A DNA stretch of 41,375 nt from Planctomycetota bacterium (GCA_016190175.1 JACPRC010000118.1:1-41375), one strand, 5' to 3'; shown: positions 7,692-17,933, counted from the first letter of the stretch. Notes: a model not told the origin generated them from the letters alone. Made by a program: numbers and translations.

Positions 7692-9647
7692 TCAATGGCC
7701 GTTATCGCCTTGGTCCAAGACCGCCAGCTCTCGCATGCGCGCGCGATAGATGCAAGACCTGGTCCGCGCCAGCGTTCTCAGAATCGCCTGGTACCTCCGT
7801 CCACCGGGCATCGGGATATCGAGCACGCTCGTCTTCTCCACCCGTTGGCGACTGGACGAAGTTCCTCGGGCCTTGGCCAAAATCGAGGCGCGACCGTCGC
7901 CTTTCAAGAGGCCGACGAACAAGGGCCACGCGTTCCTGCGAGGGTTCGGACGAAGCACGGCAAACTCCTGGCTGCAACTCCACTCGGCCGGCGGCGTGTC
8001 GGGAACCAGAGTGACGCGCCAGATCTTGGGATTGATGCACGACACCAGGACGTCGCCCGGCTTGCACAATTGGACCCGGCTCACGGGGCGGTTTGCGCGG
8101 ACGCTCCGAAGGTCAATCAGTCCCGTCTCATCCACATCGAGCACGGAGATGTGGTAGTGCGGAAGTGGTCGAGAGCCGGTCGCCGCACCGGGCGCGGAGA
8201 ACTCGCGCACGAGCGATGCCATGTCCCCCGCTTGCACAGCCCGATCCTGACCCGAGCCGTTGCGGCTGTGGTGGAGCAGCCATGACGGAGAATGGCTCCG
8301 GACCTGTCGCCACGGGACGGTCCAGAGTCCCCTTTCGCCCCGCCCCGAACAGAACTCCCTGGAGATAGCCGCCAGGTCGTTCCCGGCAGGGTCGGGGATT
8401 CTCGCGTTGCCTCGCTTCAGGAACCCGACGTGACTCGCCACCGCGGCGAAGACAGCCACCTCCCGATGATCCGCCGGGGGGTCCTTGCGAATGATCAGGA
8501 AGCTGGTTTTCGCAACCGTTCCTCCTAGCGCGAACGTAGCTACGGGCAAAGAGACCGCGGCCAGGATCTCGAGTCGCGTGCCGGATGCGCGTTCGATCTC
8601 GCGGAGGCACCGCCTTGTTCGTTCAGAATACGCCACGCCGTCGGGGAGGACTATCGCGAGCACACCACCGGGCGCGAGCAGGTCGAGATTCCGAGCAAGA
8701 AACACCTCCGAGGGATCCGATCGAGTATCCTCCGCGTCCAGCCCAAGGACATCGAGAACGCGAGGGGAAAACTCCTGCCGCAAGCGATGGGACGCCCGGT
8801 ACTTGCCGACTCCGAAAGGCGGATTGGTCGCCAGGAGCCCGAATCTGCCCCGGAGGGCGGAAACGCGTGCACTGACCAGCGAGTCCTCCACATGTTCGAA
8901 ACCGTCGTGCGACAGATTCTCCAAGAGGAAATTGATCCTGCCCAAATCGAGCGATAGTCTTGATTGGTCGAAAACTCGGCATCGACGCGAAACGTCCGCC
9001 GGTGAGAGGTGAAAGCGTCTTGCCAAGTCGTCTACCATGGCATACGCAAAGCGGCCGGTTCCTCCCGCGATGTCGCCGAACAAGAGAGATGCCCCTTCGC
9101 TTCCAGATAGACCTTTCGCGGCTTCCGGCCCAAGGGATGCGGCAGCCATCCGCACCATGGGCGTGACGACCTCCTCCGGCGTAAGATAGGTGCCGAGGCC
9201 TTCACCCGCCTCGAACTTGCCGCGAAGGAGCGTGTTGAACAGCAGCCCCAGGGCATCCGTTCCATGGGCAAGTTCGCGGACTTCCTTGAGCATGGCGAGC
9301 ACCATGGGAAGGTGAGGCTCGCACTCGCGGAGGATCCTGTCGAACTCATGAACATCGGCCTCATCGGACATCCCGACTGTGATCGCGACATCCCGGTAAG
9401 CCCTTCCTATGTCCGCCCGAGATTCAAGCCGCTGACCGCCTTTGCGGGTCAGCGTGAGGAGCAGTCGGGACATGAAGAACAGCACCTTGGACATCGGCTT
9501 GAGAGCGGAATGAACGTAGATGAAGTCCGCGAGCTCGAGGATGAGCGATTCCGCGCGGCTGATGCTGGGTTGCGACGTCCCCGGCCTCTCGTCACAGTCC
9601 CCAACTTCAGCCGATGGAACCCGTTGCGTCTGATCCACCTTGGTCAT
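7692..9647 (-). CDS. N6-adenine DNA methyltransferase (HsdM-like) with C-terminal HsdS-like target-recognition region
   Basis: LLATNPPFG (motif IV NPPF), LLFGDIAGGTGRFAYAMV (motif I-like), LAPGGVLAIVLPDGVAYSERTRRCLRE. The C-terminal ~180 aa are TRD-like (VQLCKPGDVLVSCINPKIWRVTLV). Confidence 0.8.
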   Translation of the reverse strand: MTKVDQTQRVPSAEVGDCDERPGTSQPSISRAESLILELADFIYVHSALKPMSKVLFFMSRLLLTLTRKGGQRLESRADIGRAYRDVAITVGMSDEADVHEFDRILRECEPHLPMVLAMLKEVRELAHGTDALGLLFNTLLRGKFEAGEGLGTYLTPEEVVTPMVRMAAASLGPEAAKGLSGSEGASLLFGDIAGGTGRFAYAMVDDLARRFHLSPADVSRRCRVFDQSRLSLDLGRINFLLENLSHDGFEHVEDSLVSARVSALRGRFGLLATNPPFGVGKYRASHRLRQEFSPRVLDVLGLDAEDTRSDPSEVFLARNLDLLAPGGVLAIVLPDGVAYSERTRRCLREIERASGTRLEILAAVSLPVATFALGGTVAKTSFLIIRKDPPADHREVAVFAAVASHVGFLKRGNARIPDPAGNDLAAISREFCSGRGERGLWTVPWRQVRSHSPSWLLHHSRNGSGQDRAVQAGDMASLVREFSAPGAATGSRPLPHYHISVLDVDETGLIDLRSVRANRPVSRVQLCKPGDVLVSCINPKIWRVTLVPDTPPAEWSCSQEFAVLRPNPRRNAWPLFVGLLKGDGRASILAKARGTSSSRQRVEKTSVLDIPMPGGRRYQAILRTLARTRSCIYRARMRELAVLDQGDNGH

Positions 9648-9972
9648 GTCGCCCCCGTCTCCTGCCTCATCAGGATATCCAATGGACAGTGGCCACGCAC
9701 GGGGTATCGTGGTGTGTGCGTGACCGCCTACCACCGTCCCACATGATACGGGTCAGAGTGTCAGAACGGGACACATCCCGTGTCGAAGGCATCGGACTTG
9801 TCCTTCGTGAACACGACGCGAGGGCTGCAATCGTGTCATGCCGTCTCCATGGATGCTCCGCGATGGAAGAATGCAAGCGCAACTCACCCAATGTAGACTA
9901 CAGTAACCTGAGCCCCTCCAGCGGGGTTGATTGCTAGGGGAATCCCGTTGAATCGCTAGCGGAGGCTTGCAC

Positions 9973-11460
9973 ATGAAGACGCTCGTCGCCCTCCTGTTCC
10001 TCATGCCCGCCGGCCTTGCCCAGGACGACGGTCCCTGCGGCCTCCCGCCCGAAGGCAAACCCCAGCGCATCAAGGGCGGCGAGTCCTTCCCGCCGCTCCC
10101 GCTGCCGGCGACGCCTCTGCGGCGCACGGAGCGGAAACGCGAGCCCGCCCCGCCTACGCTAGTGGGCAAGCTCACGTGGGGTGAGTACCACTCGACGGTC
10201 CAGTCCGACGGCCGCAAGGTCGGCTGGTACGACTGGAACACCGACCCCGCCGACATGCAGCGCCTCATGAAGTTCGCCAACGCGAAGCTCAACGTGAAGT
10301 ACCGCCACATCAACGTCGACGCAAAGAGCTTCTCCTGGGACCCGACCGAGATCCCGGTCCTCTACGTCCAGGGCCGCAAGGCGCTCCGGTTCGACGACGC
10401 GACCCGCAAGAAGATCCGCGAGTACGTCACGAGGGGCGGCTACGTCTGGGCCGACGCGTGCCACGGCTCCGACGCCTTCGCGAACGCCTTCCGCGAGGAA
10501 ATGAAGCTGATCTTCCCCGACCGGCCGCTCCAGGTGCTCCCGCCGGACCATCCCGTCTTCCGGAGCCCGCACCTGGTCGCCAAGGTCAAGTACTCGCCGA
10601 AATCGGACCGGCCGGACGGCTATCCCGTGCTCGAAGGGTTGTACGTCGGCTGCCGCACCGCCGTCTTCCTCTTCCCCTACGATCTCTCGTGCGCGTGGGA
10701 CTCGTTCCACGTCCCCGACGACGGCAAGTGCATCGTCGGCGACGACGCGATGAAGCTCGGGATCAATCTCGCGGCCTACTCGATCTCGTACTTCAACCTC
10801 GGCCGCTTCCTCGCCCAGCGGCGCTCGATCGACACGAACGACGACTCGCTCCGCGGCGACTTCGTCTTCGCGCAGGTGAAGACGAGCGGCTACTGGGACC
10901 CCGATCCGTCCGCCTTCGCGAGCCTGCTCAAGACGGTGCTGGCGACGACGAACACGAAGGTGACGTTCGGTCGCAAGGAGGTGCCGCTCACCGACCCGAA
11001 GCTCCAGGACTACCCGTTCCTCTATCTCACGGGCCACGGCGACTTCACGTTCTCGGACGAGGAGATCGGGAACCTGCGGCGGTTCCTCGCCAACGGCGGC
11101 TTCCTCCTCGCGGACGCCTGCTGCGGCAACCTCCAGTTCGACCAGGCCTTCCGCCGCGAGATCAAGCGTGCGCTGCCCGACTCGGCGCTCGCCGTCCTTC
11201 CGGCGGAGCATCCCGTCTTCACGACCTTCCACAAGATCTCGACGGTCACGTACACCCCGCAGGTGAAGGTCAGTTTCCAGGAGGTGAACGGGCCGTATCT
11301 CGAGGGGATCGTGAACGGGGACGAGACGCGCGTCATCTACTCGCGGTTCGATCTCGGCTGCGGCTGGGAGGGCGAGGACCACCCGTGGGCGTACGGCGTC
11401 GCCGCCCCGGACGCCGTCCGGCTCGGCGTCAACGTCATCATGTACGCGATCACGCATTGA
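9973..11460 (+). CDS. Secreted protein with two tandem DUF4159-like domains
   Basis: Signal peptide MKTLVALLFLMPAGLAQD. Two similar blocks: YVTRGGYVWADACHGSDAFANAFREEMKLIFPDRPLQVLPPDHPVF and FLANGGFLLADACCGNLQFDQAFRREIKRALPDSALAVLPAEHPVF. Confidence 0.75.
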   Translation: MKTLVALLFLMPAGLAQDDGPCGLPPEGKPQRIKGGESFPPLPLPATPLRRTERKREPAPPTLVGKLTWGEYHSTVQSDGRKVGWYDWNTDPADMQRLMKFANAKLNVKYRHINVDAKSFSWDPTEIPVLYVQGRKALRFDDATRKKIREYVTRGGYVWADACHGSDAFANAFREEMKLIFPDRPLQVLPPDHPVFRSPHLVAKVKYSPKSDRPDGYPVLEGLYVGCRTAVFLFPYDLSCAWDSFHVPDDGKCIVGDDAMKLGINLAAYSISYFNLGRFLAQRRSIDTNDDSLRGDFVFAQVKTSGYWDPDPSAFASLLKTVLATTNTKVTFGRKEVPLTDPKLQDYPFLYLTGHGDFTFSDEEIGNLRRFLANGGFLLADACCGNLQFDQAFRREIKRALPDSALAVLPAEHPVFTTFHKISTVTYTPQVKVSFQEVNGPYLEGIVNGDETRVIYSRFDLGCGWEGEDHPWAYGVAAPDAVRLGVNVIMYAITH

Positions 11461-11607
11461 GGGCCTGTCTCGGTAGACCGGACCGAGCCGGGCGGAGCGC
11501 CGGAGCCGCAGATGCCAGGAGCGACGACGCAGATGCGGCCCCGCCGCCCGCCTGCGCGGCCGTAGCCACGGCCGCTTCGGCGACGGGAGTTCTGCCGAGA
11601 TAGGCTC
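11461..11607. mobile_element. MITE-like element, about 147 bp, with 17-bp imperfect terminal inverted repeats
   Basis: Left GGGCCTGTCTCGGTAGA versus reverse complement of right GAGCCTATCTCGGCAGA (14/17). Flanked by TGA on both sides (11458-11460 and 11608-11610). Internal GGCCGT-AGCC-ACGGCC hairpin. Confidence 0.5.
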
Positions 11608-11620
11608 TGAAGGGAGAACC

Positions 11621-12940
<1,320 letters not shown>

Positions 12941-12944
12941 GTCG

Positions 12945-13022
12945 TCAGCCATCAGCGTTCAGCTCTCAGCCGTCTGCTGATCGCCGGTGGCTGATTGCTG
13001 GTTGCTGATTGCTGATTGCTGA
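12945..13022. repeat. Palindrome with 7-nt periodic arms (TCAGCNN)n ... (NNGCTGA)n
   Basis: TCAGCCA|TCAGCGT|TCAGCTC|TCAGCCG ... TGGCTGA|TTGCTGG|TTGCTGA|TTGCTGA|TTGCTGA. Confidence 0.9.
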
Positions 13023-13027
13023 GATCC

Positions 13028-13918
13028 ATGCGTGCGGTCACGGAGTTGCTTCCGCCGGCGGCGCTCGCCCGCTTCGCCAACCTCGACCTCGTCGCGCGCT
13101 GGATCGTCGAAGGCTTCCTCTCCGGCCTCCACAAGTCGCCCTACCACGGCTTCAGCGTCGAGTTCGCCGAGTACCGGCAGTACACGCCCGGCGACGACCT
13201 GCGCCACTTCGACTGGAAGGCCCTCGCGAAGTCGGACCGCCACTACGTGAAGAAGTACCACTCGGAGACGAACCTCCGCGCGCACGTCCTCGTGGACTGC
13301 TCCGCCTCCATGGGATTCGGCGAGCCCGCGACGAAGCTCCGCTACTCGCAGGCCGTCGCCGCCGCGATCGCCTTCCTCATGGTCCGGCAGCAGGACGCCG
13401 TCGGCGCCGCGCTCTTCGCCGACGAGATCGTGCGATACCTCCCGCCGAAATCGTCGTCGCGCCACTTCCGCGATCTCCTCACCGTGCTGGACTCCGCGAA
13501 GCCGCAGAAGACAACGAACATGAGCAAGGCGCTCCACTATCTCGCGGAGACGGTGAAGTCGCGCGGGCTCTTCGTGATCCTGTCGGACCTTTACGACGAC
13601 GTGGACGCCGTGGTCGCGGGGCTGCGCCACCTGCGCTTCCGCAAGCACGAGATCATCCTCTTCCACATCCTCGACCACAAGGAGGTGGACTTCCCGTACC
13701 GCGTGCTCTCCGAGTTCCGGGACCTGGAGAGCGGCGAGCGCGTCCAGGTCCTGCCGATGGCGCACCGGCCCGCGTACCTCGCCGCGCTCGACGCGTTCGC
13801 GCGGAAGATGCGGCAGGAGTGCTCCGCGATGCTGGTGGACTACCAGCTCGTGGACACCGCGGTGCCGTTCGACCGCGTGCTCGCGCAGTACCTTGCCAAG
13901 CGGCAGCGGGTGGGGTGA
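13028..13918 (+). CDS. DUF58 domain protein
   Basis: SPYHGFSVEFAEYRQYTPGDDLRHFDWKALAKSDRHYVKKYHSETNLRAHVLVDCSASMGFG is the canonical DUF58 motif. Confidence 0.93.
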   Translation: MRAVTELLPPAALARFANLDLVARWIVEGFLSGLHKSPYHGFSVEFAEYRQYTPGDDLRHFDWKALAKSDRHYVKKYHSETNLRAHVLVDCSASMGFGEPATKLRYSQAVAAAIAFLMVRQQDAVGAALFADEIVRYLPPKSSSRHFRDLLTVLDSAKPQKTTNMSKALHYLAETVKSRGLFVILSDLYDDVDAVVAGLRHLRFRKHEIILFHILDHKEVDFPYRVLSEFRDLESGERVQVLPMAHRPAYLAALDAFARKMRQECSAMLVDYQLVDTAVPFDRVLAQYLAKRQRVG

Positions 13919-16092
13919 TGCACTTCCTTCACCCGGCGTTCCTGATCGGCGCGGCCGCGGTGTCGGTGCCGATCATCATCCACCTCGTCTTCAAGATGAA
14001 GGCGCGGGTCGTCCCGTTTCCGAGCATCCGCTTCCTCCGCCAGATCGAGCGGCAGGTCGCGCGAAGACAGAAGCTCCAGCAGTGGCTCATCCTCGCGCTG
14101 CGATGCCTGACGCTCCTCCTCCTCGCGCTCGCGCTCGCGGGACCGGTCTACAAGCCGTCCGGCGGCGCCTACGGCGCGAGCAGCACCGCGGTCGTGATCG
14201 TCCTCGACGATTCGTATTCCATGGCGCTCTCGGACCCGGAGGGGCCGGTCTTCGCGAAGGCGAGGGCCGCGGCGCTCGCGGTCCTGCGGACGCTCAAGCC
14301 CGGCGACGCCGCGTGCGTCCTGACCTCCTCGCGCCCGCCCGTGATGTCCCGCGACGTCGGCTCGCTCGAGGAGGAGGTGCGGAAGCTCGAACCCTCCGCG
14401 GGCGCAGGAACGCTCCGGCCGCTCGCGGGCGCGGCGATGAAGCTCCTGCGCGAGACGCCCGCGGCGCAGCGCGAGCTCTACATCGTCTCCGACTTCCAGG
14501 AGCGGGCCGCCGACGTCGCGGACATCAACTGGTTCGCGCGCGACTTCAGCGCGGTCCTCATCCCCGTGCGTTCGACCCGTCGCGACAACCTCTCCGTCGA
14601 GGGTCTCGAGCCCGTCTCGCCCTTCGCGACGACCTCCGTGCCGTGGCGCGTGCGCGCGACGGTGGCGAACCGCGGGCCCGACGTCGCGGGCAAGAACCTG
14701 ACGTTCCGCGTGGATGACCGGCCGGTGGGGTCGCAGATGGTGCAGGTGCCGCCCGGCGGCACGTCCGTCGTGAGCGCGGACCTGCGGCTGGAACAGGCCG
14801 GATGGAAGACGGTCTCGGCCGAGCTGGAGGACGACGCGCTGCGCCCCGACAACCGGCGCCTCCTGGCGGTCGAGGTGCGCGCGAAGCTGTCGGTCCTCGT
14901 CTGCCGTCCCGAGGCCGCGGGGCCTCTGTCGCGGAGCTTCTACGTCGAGAAGGCGCTCAACCCCGGCGGCTCGGCCGCTACGGGAGTGGAGATCGTGACG
15001 TGCGAACCCTCGGGCCTCGCCGAGCGCGAGCTCGACGACTTCGCCGCGATCTTCCTCGTGGAGGCGCTGCCGCTCGACGAGTCGGTCCATGCCGCGATCC
15101 GGAGCTACGTCGCCGCGGGCGGCGGTCTCGTGATCGTGCCCGGCGTCTCGCTCGACCCCGAGGAGTTCCAGCGCGCGTTCGGGCCGGAGGGCGACGAGCG
15201 CGGCCCGCTCTCGCCGGGGAAGTTTGCGGGCGTCGAAGGCGACGAGCGGCGACCGGAGACGTACCAGGCCATCCGCGAGTTCGATCCGCACCATCCGGTT
15301 TTCGTGCGGCTGCGGCGCGGCTCGACGCCGATCGACCTCGGCACCGCGGCGTTCTACCGGTGGTGCCGCTTCGAGCCGTACGAGTCGGCGCGCGCGATCG
15401 CGAAGTTCCGCTCAGGCGATCCCGCCATCCTGGAGAAGCCGTACGGCGCGGGCCGCGTTCTGCTCGTGGCGTCGGCGCTCCATCCCGACGTCACGAACCT
15501 GCCGCTGAAGGTCGGCTTCCTGCCGCTCCTCCACGGGATCGTGGGCCATCTCACCGCGGGGCCGCGCTCGGAGGGCGTGCTGGTGGGGGAGGAGGTGCGG
15601 CTGCGGTTGCCGAAGTCGGGCGCGCCCGCGGCGGCGAAGCTCTACCGCTCGCCGACCGACGTGACGGAGGCGCGCGCGGCCGTGCGCGGCGGGACGGCGG
15701 AGTTCGACTTCGGGCCCGCGGCGGCGCCGGGGACGCTGACGTTCGAGTGGCTCGCGCCGGAGACACTTGAGTCGCGCGTCGTCGCGGTGAACGTCGATCC
15801 GGCGGAGGGGGTGCTGCGGTACGTCGATCCCGCGAAGTCGTTCCCGCCCGAGATGCACACGCTCCGGTCGCTCGACGATCTGCCGTCGGTCCTTACGCGG
15901 ATCCGGCACGGGCGGAGCCTCGCGATCTTCTTCCTGATCGCGGCGCTCGTCGCCGCGCTGGCGGAGGCGCTGCTGGCGAACCGCTTCGCGTTCGGAGGGA
16001 GCGGGGGGGGAGGAGGGGCGCCGGGCGTCGCGACGCTCGCGGGGATCGAGGCGGCGGGCTCGCAACGCCCGGCCGCGCGGAGCGGATCCTGA
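13918..16092 (+). CDS. BatA-like N-terminal membrane domain / vWA protein
   Basis: MHFLHPAFLIGAAAVSVPIIIHLVFKMKARVVPFPSIRFL (BatA N-terminal), vWA motif VIVLDDSYSM, C-terminal TM segment. Start overlaps the DUF58 stop (TGATG). Confidence 0.85.
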   Translation: MHFLHPAFLIGAAAVSVPIIIHLVFKMKARVVPFPSIRFLRQIERQVARRQKLQQWLILALRCLTLLLLALALAGPVYKPSGGAYGASSTAVVIVLDDSYSMALSDPEGPVFAKARAAALAVLRTLKPGDAACVLTSSRPPVMSRDVGSLEEEVRKLEPSAGAGTLRPLAGAAMKLLRETPAAQRELYIVSDFQERAADVADINWFARDFSAVLIPVRSTRRDNLSVEGLEPVSPFATTSVPWRVRATVANRGPDVAGKNLTFRVDDRPVGSQMVQVPPGGTSVVSADLRLEQAGWKTVSAELEDDALRPDNRRLLAVEVRAKLSVLVCRPEAAGPLSRSFYVEKALNPGGSAATGVEIVTCEPSGLAERELDDFAAIFLVEALPLDESVHAAIRSYVAAGGGLVIVPGVSLDPEEFQRAFGPEGDERGPLSPGKFAGVEGDERRPETYQAIREFDPHHPVFVRLRRGSTPIDLGTAAFYRWCRFEPYESARAIAKFRSGDPAILEKPYGAGRVLLVASALHPDVTNLPLKVGFLPLLHGIVGHLTAGPRSEGVLVGEEVRLRLPKSGAPAAAKLYRSPTDVTEARAAVRGGTAEFDFGPAAAPGTLTFEWLAPETLESRVVAVNVDPAEGVLRYVDPAKSFPPEMHTLRSLDDLPSVLTRIRHGRSLAIFFLIAALVAALAEALLANRFAFGGSGGGGGAPGVATLAGIEAAGSQRPAARSGS

Positions 16093-16117
16093 CCACGCAC
16101 CGTGGTCGTGATATACT
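16089..16117 (+). promoter_or_regulatory. Promoter with embedded operator-like palindrome upstream of the DUF433/DUF5615 pair
   Basis: CTGACC (16089-16094), N17, TATACT (16112-16117). Perfect dyad GACCACG-CAC-CGTGGTC at 16091-16107. Confidence 0.55.
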
Positions 16118-16173
16118 GGCGGCAGAGAAGTAGGGGCGCAATCGCGCTCCACGTTCCGATTCGGAGGCAGGCC

Positions 16174-16425
16174 ATGGAAGAGGAAAAGCTCCTCGAACGC
16201 ATCACGGTTGACCCGAAGATCTTCGGAGGAAAGCCCATCATCCGTGGCCGCCGGCTGGCGGTGGAGCATGTCTTGGGCATGCTCGCGGCCGGCGACACCG
16301 TGGAGACGCTCCTGGAAGGCTATCCGTGGCTCGACAAGGACGACATCCGCGCCTGTCTCGCATATGCCCGTCGGCTCGTCGGCCATGAACGCGTGGAGCC
16401 GCGAGTTGCCGGGGCGGAACCGTGA
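16174..16425 (+). CDS. DUF433 domain protein, antitoxin-like
   Basis: ITVDPKIFGGKPIIRGRRLAVEHVLGMLAAGDTVETLLEGYPWLDKDDIRACLAYA. Confidence 0.9.
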   Translation: MEEEKLLERITVDPKIFGGKPIIRGRRLAVEHVLGMLAAGDTVETLLEGYPWLDKDDIRACLAYARRLVGHERVEPRVAGAEP

Positions 16426-16796
16426 GGGTCCTGCTGGACGCGTGCGTATGGGGAGGCGCGCGGGGCGAGATCGAATCTGCGGGCCACGATGTGGTCTGGG
16501 CCGGAGAGTGGAAGCAGGATCCGGGCGACGATGAAATCCTTGCCCGCGCTCATCGCGAAACGCGCGTCCTCATCACGCTCGACAAGGACTTCGGTGAGGC
16601 GGCCATCGTACGGGGCGTCGCCCATTCGGGAATCGTCAGGTTGGTGGATGTGTCGGCCCGACGCCAGGCGGCGGTCTGCATCCGCGTCCTTGCCCGGTAC
16701 GGCGGCGATCTTCTCGCTGGGGCGATCGTCACTGCGGAGCTGCACCGGTTGCGTTTCCGCCCCGGCACGAAAGGGACCCTCGGACCGGACACATGA
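16422..16796 (+). CDS. DUF5615 (PIN-like) protein, putative toxin partner of the DUF433 protein
   Basis: GTG start overlapping the upstream stop. GHDVVWAGEW..DDEILARAHRETRVLITLDKDFGEAAIVRG..HSGIVRL. Confidence 0.85.
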   Translation: MRVLLDACVWGGARGEIESAGHDVVWAGEWKQDPGDDEILARAHRETRVLITLDKDFGEAAIVRGVAHSGIVRLVDVSARRQAAVCIRVLARYGGDLLAGAIVTAELHRLRFRPGTKGTLGPDT

Positions 16797-16955
16797 GAAA
16801 GATCGCGGCGCGTTGTCGCGGTGAACGTCGATCCGGCGGGGGGGCCTCGCCTATCGCGGCGCCCGAGGGGGCGGTCGCGAGGCAGCGGACGTGATCGGAG
16901 GTCGCCCGGGGCAGCGGCGGGAATCAGGTTCGACCAGTACGGACGGCTTGCCCTG

Positions 16956-17639
16956 ATGAACCGGCTGGATCAGGTGGTCGAATACAAGAACTTCAAGTAC
17001 GCCGACCGAACTCACGAGGCCCGACTTTCGTTCGAGAGCCTCATGGCGGGTGAGAGCCCGACAAGCAACAGTGAAAGCGGCGGCGGCTACAAGCCCGACA
17101 TGTGTTTCAACGACTACTTCACGGGCGACGTGGCCGACCTCAAGGAGGGCCGCTATGTCACGTATGTGACCGAGTATCGTGGCCGGAAGACGACGACGAA
17201 GACCACGGTCGTGGGCAAGGACGCGGACAACTGGTGCGTCGAAGAGTGGACCGAAGGCGACAAGTCGTACGGTCTCTTGATGTGCGTCGCCGCAGACGGC
17301 AAGGTGGTCAAGGCCTACGCCGCGGCCAAGGGCGACAAGAAGTGGACGGAGATCAAGGTCAATGGATCTCTGTTCCCCGATTTCCCGAAGCCCAAGATGA
17401 CCGTTACCGACGACACGAAGGAAGTGAAGGCCGGAAAGTTCGCCTGCAAGAAAGTCACCGTCAACCCCGGCAGGACCTTCGAGACCTATTCCTGGTTCTC
17501 CAGCGAAGTCTGGAAGCTCAGGGACAAGTACGAGTACGGCGGCCTTGTCGCGATAGAGTGGCCCGAGGACAAGTCCAAGATGTGGCTCGAGGCCAAGGGC
17601 GAGGACGGTAGGGCCACGATCGAGGTGAAGAAGAAGTAG
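16956..17639 (+). CDS. Hypothetical protein
   Basis: Long ORF with consistent codon usage, ending EVKKK. The N-terminal boundary is uncertain. Confidence 0.6.
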   Translation: MNRLDQVVEYKNFKYADRTHEARLSFESLMAGESPTSNSESGGGYKPDMCFNDYFTGDVADLKEGRYVTYVTEYRGRKTTTKTTVVGKDADNWCVEEWTEGDKSYGLLMCVAADGKVVKAYAAAKGDKKWTEIKVNGSLFPDFPKPKMTVTDDTKEVKAGKFACKKVTVNPGRTFETYSWFSSEVWKLRDKYEYGGLVAIEWPEDKSKMWLEAKGEDGRATIEVKKK

Positions 17640-17657
17640 GAAGTCCCTACGCGCCGC

Positions 17658-17894
17658 TCACGACCGGGTCAGGCGCGCCAGGATCCGAGCCCGGACCGTC
17701 GTCCAATCCCCGCCGCCCTGCCCGATCTCGCGCGCACGCTGGACGCGCCGATCGAGTTCCGCAAGCCACAGGGCATCCCAGTCGCCGTCGGGAGGGCCAT
17801 CCACGCTTGCGATCAACTCGGTTGCCAACTCCAAGCGTTCCTTGTCGGACAGGGCAAGCGCCTTGGCCAGGATCTTCTTTGCGTCGGCGGTCAT
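17658..17894 (-). CDS. Addiction-module component (RelB/E-type antitoxin) family protein, orphan
   Basis: MTADAKKILAKALALSDKERLELATELIASVDGPPDGDWDALWLAELDRRVQRAREIG: typical 'putative addiction module component' pattern. Confidence 0.8.
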   Translation of the reverse strand: MTADAKKILAKALALSDKERLELATELIASVDGPPDGDWDALWLAELDRRVQRAREIGQGGGDWTTVRARILARLTRS

Positions 17895-17904
17895 CTCCTC
17901 ATGA

Positions 17905-17933
17905 ATTCTAGGGTCGGCGAGGACGAAGATCAA
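17905..17933 (-). promoter_or_regulatory. Sigma70-like promoter for the orphan antitoxin
   Basis: Minus strand TTGATC-N17-TAGAAT, 10 nt before the ATG, with GAGGAG as RBS. Confidence 0.6.

Noticed and set aside
9765-9782. Controller-protein (C-box) site upstream of the methylase, GGGACACATCCCGTGTCG
   Set aside because: Overlapping short dyads only, and no small HTH controller ORF in the R-M locus.
12945-13022. CRISPR array
   Set aside because: Contiguous degenerate 7-nt units with no spacers and inverted halves; no cas genes in the window.
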